Shown piece by piece: positions 1 to 6,792 of a stretch of 9,357 nt of DNA. The stretch covers positions 1 to 9,357 of the forward strand of contig JAITJK010000235.1 in NCBI GenBank assembly GCA_031278935.1. The letters are read 5' to 3'. Source of the DNA: Spirochaetaceae bacterium. Lineage in GTDB: Bacteria > Spirochaetota > Spirochaetia > Treponematales > Breznakiellaceae. Position 1 is the stretch's first letter, and every line of letters begins with the position of its first letter. A model generated the notes under the pieces. That model searched no databases. It was not told the DNA's origin and was given only the letters and a program-made list of their open reading frames with translations. Made by a program: the position numbers and the translations under genes.

Positions 1-338
1 CGTTCAATTATACTCTGATGATATTCAACAGCAGAAAAGAAATCATTTTCTAGGAAATTATCAAATCGTTTGGTTACTACAACATCGGTATCTAAATAAA
101 TACCACCTTCAATATATAAAGCATATAAGCGAACATAATCAGTTACAAATGCCCATTTTTTTGCCCGGTATGCTTCAGCAACAAATGGAATACTAGTTAT
201 ATCAAAATTAGTTTCATCCCAACAAATAATTTGATAATCGGGCATAACACTTTTCCATGTTTCTATACAGGAGGTCAGTCTTTTCGACATCTTATTTTTA
301 CCAAACCAGCAATAATGAATTTTTTTAGGTATCGACAT
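1..338 (-). CDS. GT32-type sugar transferase with DXD motif, 3' end beyond the window
   Basis: Reading the minus strand from the ATG at 338-336 gives 112 codons open to the window edge. The protein starts MSIPKKIHYCWFG, the usual start of the DXD-containing glycosyltransferase family (Gly_transf_sug, GT32) found in capsule and surface-polysaccharide loci. Residues 63-70 include the TDYVR segment, and residues 78-85 read GGIYLDTD, where D83 and D85 form the metal- and nucleotide-sugar-binding DXD motif. The family transfers a sugar from a nucleotide donor, usually to a surface glycan, in the cytoplasm; the sugar here cannot be told. The start is supported by GGAGG (complement of 348-352), 9 bases upstream, and by a consensus promoter at 417-445. 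The gene is strikingly AT-rich beside its GC-rich neighbours, suggesting acquisition by transfer. It is transcribed away from the sugar locus and is probably unrelated to it. Confidence 0.85.
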   Translation of the reverse strand, partial: MSIPKKIHYCWFGKNKMSKRLTSCIETWKSVMPDYQIICWDETNFDITSIPFVAEAYRAKKWAFVTDYVRLYALYIEGGIYLDTDVVVTKRFDNFLENDFFSAVEYHQSIIE

Positions 339-380
339 AACAACATTCCTCCATGATTATGGGCACATAAACTCCCTATA

Positions 381-396
381 TCCGGCCATCCGGCCA
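381..396. repeat. Two perfect tandem copies of an 8-bp unit in the glycosyltransferase leader
   Basis: The unit TCCGGCCA occurs twice without a gap (GGCCGGAT-type units on the transcribed strand). It is GC-rich inside an otherwise AT-rich leader. GCCAT at 385-389 can also pair with ATGGC at 400-404. With only two copies, chance is possible. Confidence 0.5.
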
Positions 397-416
397 AAAA
401 TGGCGAATAGGTATAC

Positions 417-445
417 ATGATAACTCCACCCTGTATCTATGTCAA
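417..445 (-). promoter_or_regulatory. Sigma-70 type promoter for the glycosyltransferase gene
   Basis: On the minus strand TTGACA (445-440) is followed after exactly 17 bases by TATCAT (422-417). That is a perfect -35 and a five-of-six -10. Transcription would start near 410, leaving a leader of about 70 bases before the ATG at 338. Confidence 0.6.
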
Positions 446-446
446 G

Positions 447-641
447 AGGACTTGGGATTTTGCGGGCCTAGCGGCGGGCGGACCTTGCCAGAGGCGGTTT
501 TATTCCCGCCCATAGCCGCCCCTGTTTCGCAGAAACCCTCCAGCGCCCTAAGCCTAAGAAGAATGCTCAGGACAAGCAGCGGCGCTGAGTTCCTGCCCCC
601 GGTCGAATATTCTATAAAAGCTGAAACAAGAACACCCTCCC
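447..641. other. GC-rich intergenic stretch with no convincing gene
   Basis: Together with its flanks this fills the 349 bases between the glycosyltransferase and lacI starts. Short open frames of 68-74 codons exist on both strands (442-648 minus, 452-676 plus). Neither has a good ribosome site or a recognisable product, and the plus-strand one runs through the lacI promoter. Several short GC inverted repeats can pair, for example GGGCGG at 476-481 with CCGCCC at 506-511. It could be a decayed repeat or gene remnant; I cannot assign it. Confidence 0.4.
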
Positions 642-669
642 TTGACAAACAGCACCAAAATATATTAAT
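642..669 (+). promoter_or_regulatory. Probable lacI promoter
   Basis: A perfect -35 box, TTGACA, lies at 642-647. The best -10 candidate is ATTAAT at 664-669 (16-base spacer, four of six matches). TATTAA at 663-668 or TATATT at 661-666 are alternatives with shorter spacers. A start near 676 would leave only about 12 untranslated bases and no clear Shine-Dalgarno sequence before the ATG at 688. The -10 region is overlapped by an operator-like palindrome, which suggests autoregulation. Confidence 0.5.
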
Positions 670-676
670 GCGTTAA
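665..676. promoter_or_regulatory. Putative LacI-family operator at the regulator's own promoter
   Basis: TTAATGCGTTAA is a 12-bp palindrome with one mismatched pair. Its core TAATGCGTTA differs by one base from the core TAATGCATTA of the larger palindrome at 6826-6855 in front of the importer. It overlaps the likely -10 box, where a bound repressor would block polymerase. That it is bound by the adjacent LacI protein is inference. Outside the core the two sites diverge, so this may be the weaker one. Confidence 0.5.
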
Positions 677-687
677 GTAACTATACT

Positions 688-1695
688 ATGAAACCCACGA
701 TAAAAATGAGCGATATTGCCAAGGAACTCAGCGTCAGTACCGTAACCGTCAGCAAGGCCCTGGCCGGTAAAGACGGGGTGAGCGACGCCCTGCGAAAGGC
801 CATCGTCCTTAAGGCGGAAGAATTGGGCTATGTGTACAACAGCCTGCCCCGGAATATGCTGGAAGGCCGGCACTACCTCATCGGCATCCTTATCGCCTCA
901 AAATTTATCGGCGAAAGTTCGTTTTACTGGATTTTTTACCGGGAATTGCTCCGGGTGATAAACCAGACCCCATACCTGGGGGTTCTGGAAATCATAAGCG
1001 ATGAAGACGAGCTACACTGCGTCCTCCCATCGATGCTAAGAGCGAAGCGGATCGACGGCGTGATCATCCTGGGGCAGATGGGGAACCCCTACATCACCAT
1101 GATCGCTTCCAAAATAACCCAATGCGTCTTTCTCGATTTTTACTCCGAAATAGGCTCAGGCGACTGCGTGGCCTCAAACAACTTCCTCGGCTCCTACAAC
1201 CTAACCAAACTGCTCATTGCCTCGGGACATAGACGCATCGGCTTCATCGGGTCCACCGCCGCCACCACCAGCATCCTGGACCGCTACCTGGGGTTCTGTA
1301 AGGCCATGATGGAGGCGGGCCTCCCCACGGACGCGGCCATTGAAGACCGGGACGACCGGGGCTTCTACATCGATATCATGCTTCGCCCGGAAGACTATAC
1401 CGCCTATGTGTGCAATAACGATCAAATAGCGGGACTCCTTATCAACCAACTCAGGAGATTGGGGCTAAAGGTTCCCCGCGACGTCTCCCTGGTGGGCTTT
1501 GACAATGAAAGCGAGGTGGTTACCTCGGGGATAGGCGTTACCAGTTGGGAATGTAACATAGCGGGTATGAGCGAACTCGCGGTGAGCCTGCTTATCCAGC
1601 ATATTGAATCCCCCGCGTATGTTCCCCGGGGACATTCTTTCATAGACGGCCGGGTGGTAATGAAACAGTCCATCAGCCCCCCGCCAAAATCCTAA
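688..1695 (+). CDS. LacI-family transcriptional regulator
   Basis: 335 residues, the usual LacI/GalR length. The N-terminal helix-turn-helix spans about residues 7-27, with DIAKELSVSTVTVSKAL, followed by the hinge-helix region near residues 51-60 (NSLPRNMLEG). From residue 62 a periplasmic-binding-protein-like effector domain runs to about residue 330 and includes the typical VPRDVSLVGFDN segment, so the ligand is probably a sugar. The alpha-galactosidase gene starts 10 bases after its stop, so the two are probably co-transcribed and the regulator likely responds to the locus substrate. ATG 688 is chosen over the in-frame ATG 706 because it keeps the full N-terminal arm; neither has a good ribosome site, and the predicted leader is very short. 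Probable targets are the palindromes at 665-676 and 6826-6855. Family assignment is certain; effector and repressor role are inferred. Confidence 0.93.
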   Translation: MKPTIKMSDIAKELSVSTVTVSKALAGKDGVSDALRKAIVLKAEELGYVYNSLPRNMLEGRHYLIGILIASKFIGESSFYWIFYRELLRVINQTPYLGVLEIISDEDELHCVLPSMLRAKRIDGVIILGQMGNPYITMIASKITQCVFLDFYSEIGSGDCVASNNFLGSYNLTKLLIASGHRRIGFIGSTAATTSILDRYLGFCKAMMEAGLPTDAAIEDRDDRGFYIDIMLRPEDYTAYVCNNDQIAGLLINQLRRLGLKVPRDVSLVGFDNESEVVTSGIGVTSWECNIAGMSELAVSLLIQHIESPAYVPRGHSFIDGRVVMKQSISPPPKS

Positions 1696-1705
1696 GGAGT
1701 GAACC

Positions 1706-3922
1706 ATGCCCTATTTCTTCCATGAACAGGATGCGCTGCTGCATCTGCAATCCGCCACAACGAGCTATGTCATTAAGCTATACGCCTCTGGTCTGCTGGG
1801 CAATGTCTACTGGGGCCCAAGGCTCTCCGAACCCCAGGACCTTTCCAGCCTCATCGGGCTTCGGGACAAGCGCGTGGGGGAAAACCCTTCCACGGTGGAT
1901 TATGAACACCAGGAGGATATCCTCTACCAAGAGTATCCTTCCGGAGGCGCTTCGGATTTCCGGCCTCCGGCCTTTCGGGTGATCCAAGCCGACGGCAGCG
2001 CTCTGTCCCCCTTGCGCGTAGACCTGCGGCCTGAACATTCCCACCGCCATACGCCGGGGAAACCCGCCCTCCCAGGTCTCCCCGGACTCTGGTGTTCTAC
2101 GGAGGATGAGGCGGATACCCTGCGGATCCGCCTTGCCGACGCCCTTACGGGCCTTTCGGTGGAGCTCCAGTACACCCTGTTTCGGGATACCGGGGCCCTG
2201 GTACGGAGCGCCCGGTTCCTCAACCAAGGCACGGAAGCGTGCTATCTCACCCGTGCCTTTTCCCTCTCGGTAGATCTGCCTCCGGGGGAATTCGACGTCA
2301 TTCATCTTGCGGGCTCCTGGGCCCGGGAACGGCATATCATCCGCCAGCCCCTGCTGGGAGGGACTCATCTGGTGGAAAGCACCCGGGGCATCTCAAGCCA
2401 TCAGGAGAACCCCTTCATAGCCCTAGCCGAACCCTCCGCCCAGGAGGAGAGCGGCCTAGTATACGGCTTCAACTTGGTGTATTCCGGTAACTTCAGCGCC
2501 CTCGCGTCCCGGGACCAGTTCGGCGGCATCCGGGTACTCATGGGGCTTAACCCGGAAAACTTCCGCTGGAAGCTTGAGAGCGGGGAAAGCTTCCAAACCC
2601 CGGAATGTGTCATGGTCCTTTCCCGCACGGGCTTAGGCGGCCTCTCCCGGACCTTTCACCGTCTGTACCGGGACCATCTCATCCGGGGCCAGGAGCGGCA
2701 ACGGCCCGTCCTTATCAACAACTGGGAAGCCACCTACTTCAATTTTACGGAGGATAAGCTCCTCGCCCTGGCGCAGGAAGCTGCGGCAGTGGGGATAGAG
2801 CTTTTCGTGCTGGATGACGGCTGGTTTGGCCATCGGGACGCGGACAATTCAAGCCTGGGGGACTGGTTTGAAGACCTGCGGAAACTGCCCCGGGGCCTTA
2901 AAGACTTGGCCGTCAAAATCCGGGAAAAGGGGCTGCAATTCGGCCTCTGGTTTGAACCGGAAATGGTTTCGCCGGATTCGCGGCTCTACCGGGACCATCC
3001 CGGCTGGTGTTTGCACGTCCAGGGCCGGCATAGGACGGAGATCCGTAATCAGCTAGTCCTGGACCTAAGCCGCGCCGAAGTACGGGAGGCCCTTATCCAC
3101 AGGGTATCCACCATTCTTACAGAGGTCCCGGTAAGCTACGTTAAATGGGACATGAACCGGGCCCTCACGGAGACCGGTTCTGCGGCTCTGCCCCCGGACC
3201 GGCAGGGGGAGGTGGCCCACCGCTATGTCCTGGGGGTCTATGAAATGATGGAACGCCTGGTTTCCGCGTTCCCCCAGGTGCTTTTTGAAGGCTGCGCCGG
3301 GGGCGGAGGCCGTTTTGATCCGGGTATTCTGTACTATATGCCCCAGATATGGACCAGCGATAACTCCGACGCCATAGAACGGCTGAAGATTCAATACGCG
3401 ACGAGCCTTGTGTATCCCCTTTCCTCTATGGGCGCCCATGTATCTGCGGTTCCCAACCATCAGTGTGGAAGGATAAGCCCCCTAGAAACCCGGGGTAACA
3501 CGGCCATGTCGGGGATTTTTGGCTATGAACTGGATCTTGGCGCGCTTTCGGCTGAAGAAAAAGAGCTGGTCAAAAAGCAGGTCGCGTTTTACCAGGAACA
3601 CCGGCGACTCATACAGACGGGCGACCTCTACCGGCTTAAAAGCCCCTTTGCGGGTCCCCGGAACCCAGGGAACGAAACCGCGTGGCTCATCGTAAGTCCC
3701 GGCAAGGACCGCGCCCTGGTCTTCTACGCCCGGATCCTGGCGGTTCCCAATCCAGGCCTTGCGGTCCTCACCCTGGCGGGCCTTGAGGGCGCTTTTACCT
3801 ACCGGATAAGCGGTAAAACCAGCTATACCGCCCGTGGTGAGGTTCTCATGCAGGCCGGAATCCGCCTCCCTCCCTTGTGGGGGGATTTTCAAAGCGCCCT
3901 GTGGGTTTTGGAAAAAGTTTGA
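1706..3922 (+). CDS. GH36 alpha-galactosidase
   Basis: 738 residues, the standard length for long bacterial GH36 enzymes, which hydrolyse terminal alpha-1,6-galactosyl units of raffinose-type sugars or galactomannan oligosaccharides. An N-terminal beta-sandwich domain (to about residue 325) precedes a TIM barrel and a C-terminal beta domain. Visible motifs are NNWEATYF (338-345), LDDGWFG (369-375), GLWFEPEMV (413-421), RNQLVLDLS (447-455), KWDMNR (480-485, nucleophile D482), EGCAGGGGRFD (528-538) and WTSDNSDA (549-556, acid/base D552). The 70-residue gap between the two catalytic aspartates fits the family. Many relatives have Ser where this has Ala in the CAGGGG loop. No signal peptide is seen, so the enzyme is cytoplasmic and probably acts on imported oligosaccharides. 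AAGGAG at 1694-1699 overlaps the lacI stop, 6 bases from the ATG, suggesting translational coupling. The symbol is left blank because galA, agaA, rafA and melA are all used for such genes. Confidence 0.95.
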   Translation: MPYFFHEQDALLHLQSATTSYVIKLYASGLLGNVYWGPRLSEPQDLSSLIGLRDKRVGENPSTVDYEHQEDILYQEYPSGGASDFRPPAFRVIQADGSALSPLRVDLRPEHSHRHTPGKPALPGLPGLWCSTEDEADTLRIRLADALTGLSVELQYTLFRDTGALVRSARFLNQGTEACYLTRAFSLSVDLPPGEFDVIHLAGSWARERHIIRQPLLGGTHLVESTRGISSHQENPFIALAEPSAQEESGLVYGFNLVYSGNFSALASRDQFGGIRVLMGLNPENFRWKLESGESFQTPECVMVLSRTGLGGLSRTFHRLYRDHLIRGQERQRPVLINNWEATYFNFTEDKLLALAQEAAAVGIELFVLDDGWFGHRDADNSSLGDWFEDLRKLPRGLKDLAVKIREKGLQFGLWFEPEMVSPDSRLYRDHPGWCLHVQGRHRTEIRNQLVLDLSRAEVREALIHRVSTILTEVPVSYVKWDMNRALTETGSAALPPDRQGEVAHRYVLGVYEMMERLVSAFPQVLFEGCAGGGGRFDPGILYYMPQIWTSDNSDAIERLKIQYATSLVYPLSSMGAHVSAVPNHQCGRISPLETRGNTAMSGIFGYELDLGALSAEEKELVKKQVAFYQEHRRLIQTGDLYRLKSPFAGPRNPGNETAWLIVSPGKDRALVFYARILAVPNPGLAVLTLAGLEGAFTYRISGKTSYTARGEVLMQAGIRLPPLWGDFQSALWVLEKV

Positions 3923-3934
3923 ACCCCGTGAAAT

Positions 3935-4019
3935 TGCAGGGAGAGGGTCAGACCTCGGCCAGGGGGTCTGACCCCAAGGACCAGGCTGGTGGCGTACGCA
4001 ATACCCCCCTAACCCTGCA
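3935..4019. repeat. Nested inverted repeats between alpha-galactosidase and esterase genes
   Basis: The 131-base spacer holds a perfect 10-bp inverted repeat, GGGTCAGACC at 3945-3954 and GGTCTGACCC at 3965-3974, with a 10-base loop. It is enclosed by TGCAGGG at 3935-3941 and CCCTGCA at 4013-4019. A compact odd palindrome, ACCAGGCTGGT, lies at 3980-3990. No run of T follows, so this is not a standard intrinsic terminator. From memory, GGGTCAGACC-type palindromes recur in many bacterial genomes as REP-like elements; a genome-wide count would test that here. In the transcript it could slow or protect against decay and set the ratio of the two products. I see no promoter I would defend for the esterase gene, so read-through from lacI is the simplest view. 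Confidence 0.6.
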
Positions 4020-4053
4020 GGCATGTGGTTACATTTTATAGAAGGAGAACACG

Positions 4054-5574
4054 ATGCATTCACCCTTACGAACCGCTCCGATCTTTTCGGACAACATGAT
4101 CTTACAGCGGGATACCTATGTCCCGGTCTGGGGAACGGGAGAAGACGGCGCCCTTGTTACCCTGGGGCTGAACAATACCCAGGTCCGCGCCTGCGTCAAA
4201 GACGGCGTATGGAAGGCCTACCTGCCGCCCCATACGGCGGGAGAACGGGGAGCGCTGGAGATTTCCAGCGGCGAGGAAACGATTCGTTTTGAAAACGTCC
4301 TCTTTGGGGACCTGTGGTTTGCCGGAGGGCAGAGCAACATGGAGATGGAGCTCAAGGACTGCCGTAATGGAACGGTGGAAGTGGCGGCGGCGGATCATCC
4401 TGATATCCGCTTCTATCAACCGGTAAAGCGGGCGGTGGTGGACCAGGCGTTTCTGCGTGAAGAACTCCATTGCCGCTGGCAGGAATGCCGGCCCCATACC
4501 GCCGGGGTCCTCAGCGCGGTGGCGTATTTTTTCGCCCGGAACGTGAAGGCCGAGACGGGCGTGCCGGTGGGTATTATAAACTGCTCCTGGGGCGGAACCA
4601 GCGCAAGCGCCTGGATGAGCCGGGACCAGCTAGGGCGAACCGCAGCGGGGATCCGCTGTCTTGAGGACTATGAGCGGCTTATCAACGGGAAGAGCGACGA
4701 ACAGTACGAAGAGGAGATGGAAGCCTACTTTACGGAATGGCGGGCCTGGGACAAACGGATTCAGGAACGGCGGGCGCGGGAGAGCGGGGTAAGCTGGGAA
4801 GTCCTCAACGCCGAATGCGGGGAATGTCCCTGGCCCCAGCCCGCAGGGAGGAAAAGCCCCTACTGCCCAGGGAATCTCTATCATTCCATGATCCGCCGGG
4901 TCGCGCCTTACGCCTTAAAAGGGTTTTTGTACTACCAAGGCGAGGAAGATGAATCCCGGGCGGAAGATTACGCGGACTTGATGTACTCCCTTATCGATCA
5001 GTGGCGGAGCGATTGGAACGATGATACCCTCCCCTTCCTGTTCGTACAGCTTCCGATGTATGCGTCCAAAACAGAAACCGACGGGGGAACCACAACGGAA
5101 AACTGGCCGGTATTACGGGAACAGCAGTACAAAGTATCTCGTATCGTAGCAAATACCGGTATGGCGGTGATCATCGACTGCGGGGAATTTGACAACATTC
5201 ATCCCCTGGACAAACAGACGGTGGGCTTCCGGCTGGCCCTCCAAGCGCTGCAAAAGGTATACCGCCGGCCTGTTGCCGCCGCCGGGCCGGTTTTTTCCCA
5301 CGCGGTCCGGGAGGGATGCGTCCTTCGGGTGTATTTTACCCAGGCCGGGGAGGGCCTCGAAGCCCATGGGGAACTCACGGGCTTTGAGGTGGCGGGTTCC
5401 GACGGCCTGTACCGCCCCGCTTCCGCGCTTATAGACGGCACAACGGTTCTGGTAAGCGGAGAAGCCTTGGCAGAACCTGAATGGGTACGCTATTGCTGGG
5501 TAAAGTATGGGCCCACGCCACTCTTCGCCAAAAACGGCCTCCCGGTAATGCCCTTTAGGAGTTCCCGCCGCTAA
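4054..5574 (+). CDS. SASA-family carbohydrate O-acetylesterase (sialate O-acetylesterase-like)
   Basis: 506 residues of the SGNH-like SASA family, usually annotated sialate 9-O-acetylesterase. The N-terminal beta domain starts with the family's typical APIFSDNMILQRD (8-20). The hydrolase core has GGQSNME (91-97, nucleophile S94), INCSWGGTSASAWM (175-188), YYQGEEDES (293-301) and DNIHPLDK (380-387), where H383 and D380 are the likely remaining catalytic residues. A C-terminal beta region follows from about 405. No signal peptide is visible, so the protein is probably cytoplasmic. Sialic acid genes are absent nearby. Beside an alpha-galactosidase and a mannanase-like enzyme, removal of acetyl groups from plant hemicellulose oligosaccharides is more likely than action on sialate; that is inference from context. 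AAGGAG at 4042-4047 places the start. Residues 210-260 form a charged, probably helical insertion. Confidence 0.88.
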   Translation: MHSPLRTAPIFSDNMILQRDTYVPVWGTGEDGALVTLGLNNTQVRACVKDGVWKAYLPPHTAGERGALEISSGEETIRFENVLFGDLWFAGGQSNMEMELKDCRNGTVEVAAADHPDIRFYQPVKRAVVDQAFLREELHCRWQECRPHTAGVLSAVAYFFARNVKAETGVPVGIINCSWGGTSASAWMSRDQLGRTAAGIRCLEDYERLINGKSDEQYEEEMEAYFTEWRAWDKRIQERRARESGVSWEVLNAECGECPWPQPAGRKSPYCPGNLYHSMIRRVAPYALKGFLYYQGEEDESRAEDYADLMYSLIDQWRSDWNDDTLPFLFVQLPMYASKTETDGGTTTENWPVLREQQYKVSRIVANTGMAVIIDCGEFDNIHPLDKQTVGFRLALQALQKVYRRPVAAAGPVFSHAVREGCVLRVYFTQAGEGLEAHGELTGFEVAGSDGLYRPASALIDGTTVLVSGEALAEPEWVRYCWVKYGPTPLFAKNGLPVMPFRSSRR

Positions 5575-5587
5575 GGAAGCGCGAGGA

Positions 5588-5616
5588 GGGGAAATGAGCT
5601 GCCCGGTGGTTTCCCC
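5588..5616. terminator. Possible bidirectional hairpin between convergent genes
   Basis: GGGGAAA (5588-5594) and TTTCCCC (5610-5616) form a perfect 7-bp stem with a 15-base loop, in the 75-base gap between the esterase stop and the stop of the convergent hydrolase. A smaller AGGTA/TACCT repeat overlaps the hydrolase stop (5638-5642 and 5647-5651). Neither has a T tract on either strand, so a terminator role rests mainly on position. Confidence 0.3.
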
Positions 5617-5649
5617 CTAGGGAGGGAGCAGCACGGCAGGTAAGCCTAC

Positions 5650-6579
5650 CTAGGCGGTGGCGAACCCTGCTTTTACCACGGAGCAGGCCGGTTTTCCATA
5701 GAGACTGTAGCCCCGGTCTTCGGCGGCTTCTTGCGCTGGGGGAAGACGCCCAGGCCAGGACCAAAGACCAAACCCCAGAACCCAGGGCCGTCGCCGGCAG
5801 TGTTCAAACACCTCCCGGTACCAGGCGGCCTGCCCAGGGAGGTCCAGTGCGCCTGAGAGGTCCCATTTGTTCGGTATATGCGGAGAACCCACCGTACTCA
5901 TGCAGCCGGTTTCGGCGAAGAAACACGGTTTGGCGTATTTTTTAACCACCCCTTCTATGCGGTCAAGCTGAGTTTCCCAGGAACCTGCCGGGTAATACGC
6001 GCTGGTGGAGATCACGTCCACGCAGTCCCACCAAGTAAGGCGGTCCTCCTGATATTTGTCCGTATTGTAACTCACCGGGCCGGAATAAAGCCCTTTTATC
6101 TTGGCAATAAGTTCCCGCCAATGTTCCTGCTGCCCTTCAGCCATGACCATCTCGCATCCGGCGATAAACATCACGCAGCCTAGGTCTTCGGCGATTCGGG
6201 CGTAGTGCAGGTGAAACCGCTCATGGGCGGTGAACCAGCGCCGCCACGAAGGCTCGCCGGGAACTTCGGTATCAAAAAAATTGATAAACGCCCGCCACAC
6301 GCCGTTTTGGCAATTCACGGTGGGCTTCAGTATCACCTTGAGACCAAGGCTCTGGGCAAAGGCGATAAACCCGCGCAGTTCCTCGTCTTCCGGGCCGTAT
6401 TCACCGGAAAAGAATATCTGTTCACTCTGAGGCGTGGCCTGTACACCCGGAGGCGTAAGGATAAGGTGCGTCGCCCCGGTCTCGTCCTGCACCGTTTCGA
6501 GGCTCTGCCGCGCCTCCTTTGAACCCAGAAGGCCCTGCGGGGGAAAGGGCGCGAAATTAAGTGCCTTAATACACTCCAT
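5650..6579 (-). CDS. GH113-like glycoside hydrolase (probable beta-mannanase/mannosidase)
   Basis: 309 residues from ATG 6579-6577, a single TIM-barrel domain without signal peptide. The pattern resembles GH113 enzymes, which cleave beta-1,4-mannan or manno-oligosaccharides with retention: an early KVILKPTVNC strand (81-90), FIAGCEM (138-144, proposed acid/base E143), YNTDK (171-175), WWDCVDVISTSAYYP (183-197) and PCFFAETGCMS (218-228, proposed nucleophile E223). The 80-residue gap between the two glutamates agrees with what I recall of the characterised GH113 mannanase. The frame extends upstream to an ATG at 6660, but that would place the -35 and -10 boxes (6639-6611) inside the gene. The shorter start has AGGAG 5 bases upstream. 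It converges on the esterase and diverges from the importer. Being cytoplasmic, it fits trimming of imported oligosaccharides. Fold is fairly sure; GH113 and mannan specificity are recognition by eye. Confidence 0.75.
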   Translation of the reverse strand: MECIKALNFAPFPPQGLLGSKEARQSLETVQDETGATHLILTPPGVQATPQSEQIFFSGEYGPEDEELRGFIAFAQSLGLKVILKPTVNCQNGVWRAFINFFDTEVPGEPSWRRWFTAHERFHLHYARIAEDLGCVMFIAGCEMVMAEGQQEHWRELIAKIKGLYSGPVSYNTDKYQEDRLTWWDCVDVISTSAYYPAGSWETQLDRIEGVVKKYAKPCFFAETGCMSTVGSPHIPNKWDLSGALDLPGQAAWYREVFEHCRRRPWVLGFGLWSWPGRLPPAQEAAEDRGYSLYGKPACSVVKAGFATA

Positions 6580-6584
6580 AAATA

Positions 6585-6589
6585 CTCCT
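6585..6589 (-). promoter_or_regulatory. Ribosome binding site that fixes the hydrolase start
   Basis: AGGAG on the minus strand lies 5 bases before ATG 6579. The upstream in-frame ATG at 6660 has no comparable site, so the protein should begin MECIKALNF, 27 residues shorter than the longest reading. Confidence 0.7.
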
Positions 6590-6610
6590 GCTATCCAGTT
6601 TGACCAGGCA

Positions 6611-6639
6611 GTAATACCGTTTATGCGGCCCTTTGTCAA
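6611..6639 (-). promoter_or_regulatory. Sigma-70 type promoter for the GH113-like gene
   Basis: TTGACA (6639-6634) and TATTAC (6616-6611) on the minus strand are separated by exactly 17 bases. Transcription would start near 6604, giving a leader of about 25 bases that contains the ribosome site. No copy of the TAATGC(A/G)TTA operator core lies in this promoter. Confidence 0.65.
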
Positions 6640-6671
6640 TGCCTCAACAGCAATGCGCATCTTTACACCGT

Positions 6672-6700
6672 GTCATTGCAAGCGCCGCGAAGCCAATCCT
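6672..6700. repeat. Half copy of a dispersed palindromic repeat
   Basis: The stretch opening GTCATTGCAAGC and continuing GAAGCCAATCC matches one arm of the inverted repeat at 8304-8388, read on that repeat's minus strand, whose arm begins GTCATTGCAAGC and continues GAAGCAATCCA. The partner arm is missing or decayed here. It lies upstream of both divergent promoters without touching either. Confidence 0.6.
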
Positions 6701-6792
6701 GCGGGGAGTGGGGCATAAGGGGCTTTTCCAGCCTGAGACAGGGTGGCTTCTATCTTGGACCCGGGATCCGGCAAAAACCCGCGAAAATTGTC

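Noticed and set aside
442..648. 68-codon minus-strand frame in the left intergenic region
   Set aside because: It needs a TTG start inside the lacI promoter, and its product is not recognisable; kept only as part of the unexplained stretch.
1778..2368. 196-codon minus-strand open frame inside the alpha-galactosidase gene
   Set aside because: It is antisense to a clear GH36 coding region, is Pro/Arg/Gly-rich and shows no known domain; long antisense frames are common in GC-rich genes.
3945..3974. Intrinsic terminator after the alpha-galactosidase gene
   Set aside because: The stem is perfect but no T run follows on either strand, so it is listed as an inverted repeat instead.
6580..6660. 27-residue N-terminal extension of the GH113-like protein from ATG 6660
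   Set aside because: It runs through a consensus -35/-10 pair and a ribosome site, and the domain begins naturally at MECIKALNF.
6653..6660. ATGCGCAT as an operator for the GH113-like gene
   Set aside because: It is a plain 8-bp palindrome upstream of the -35 box, matches the TAATGCRTTA core poorly, and also occurs beside the other repeat copy.
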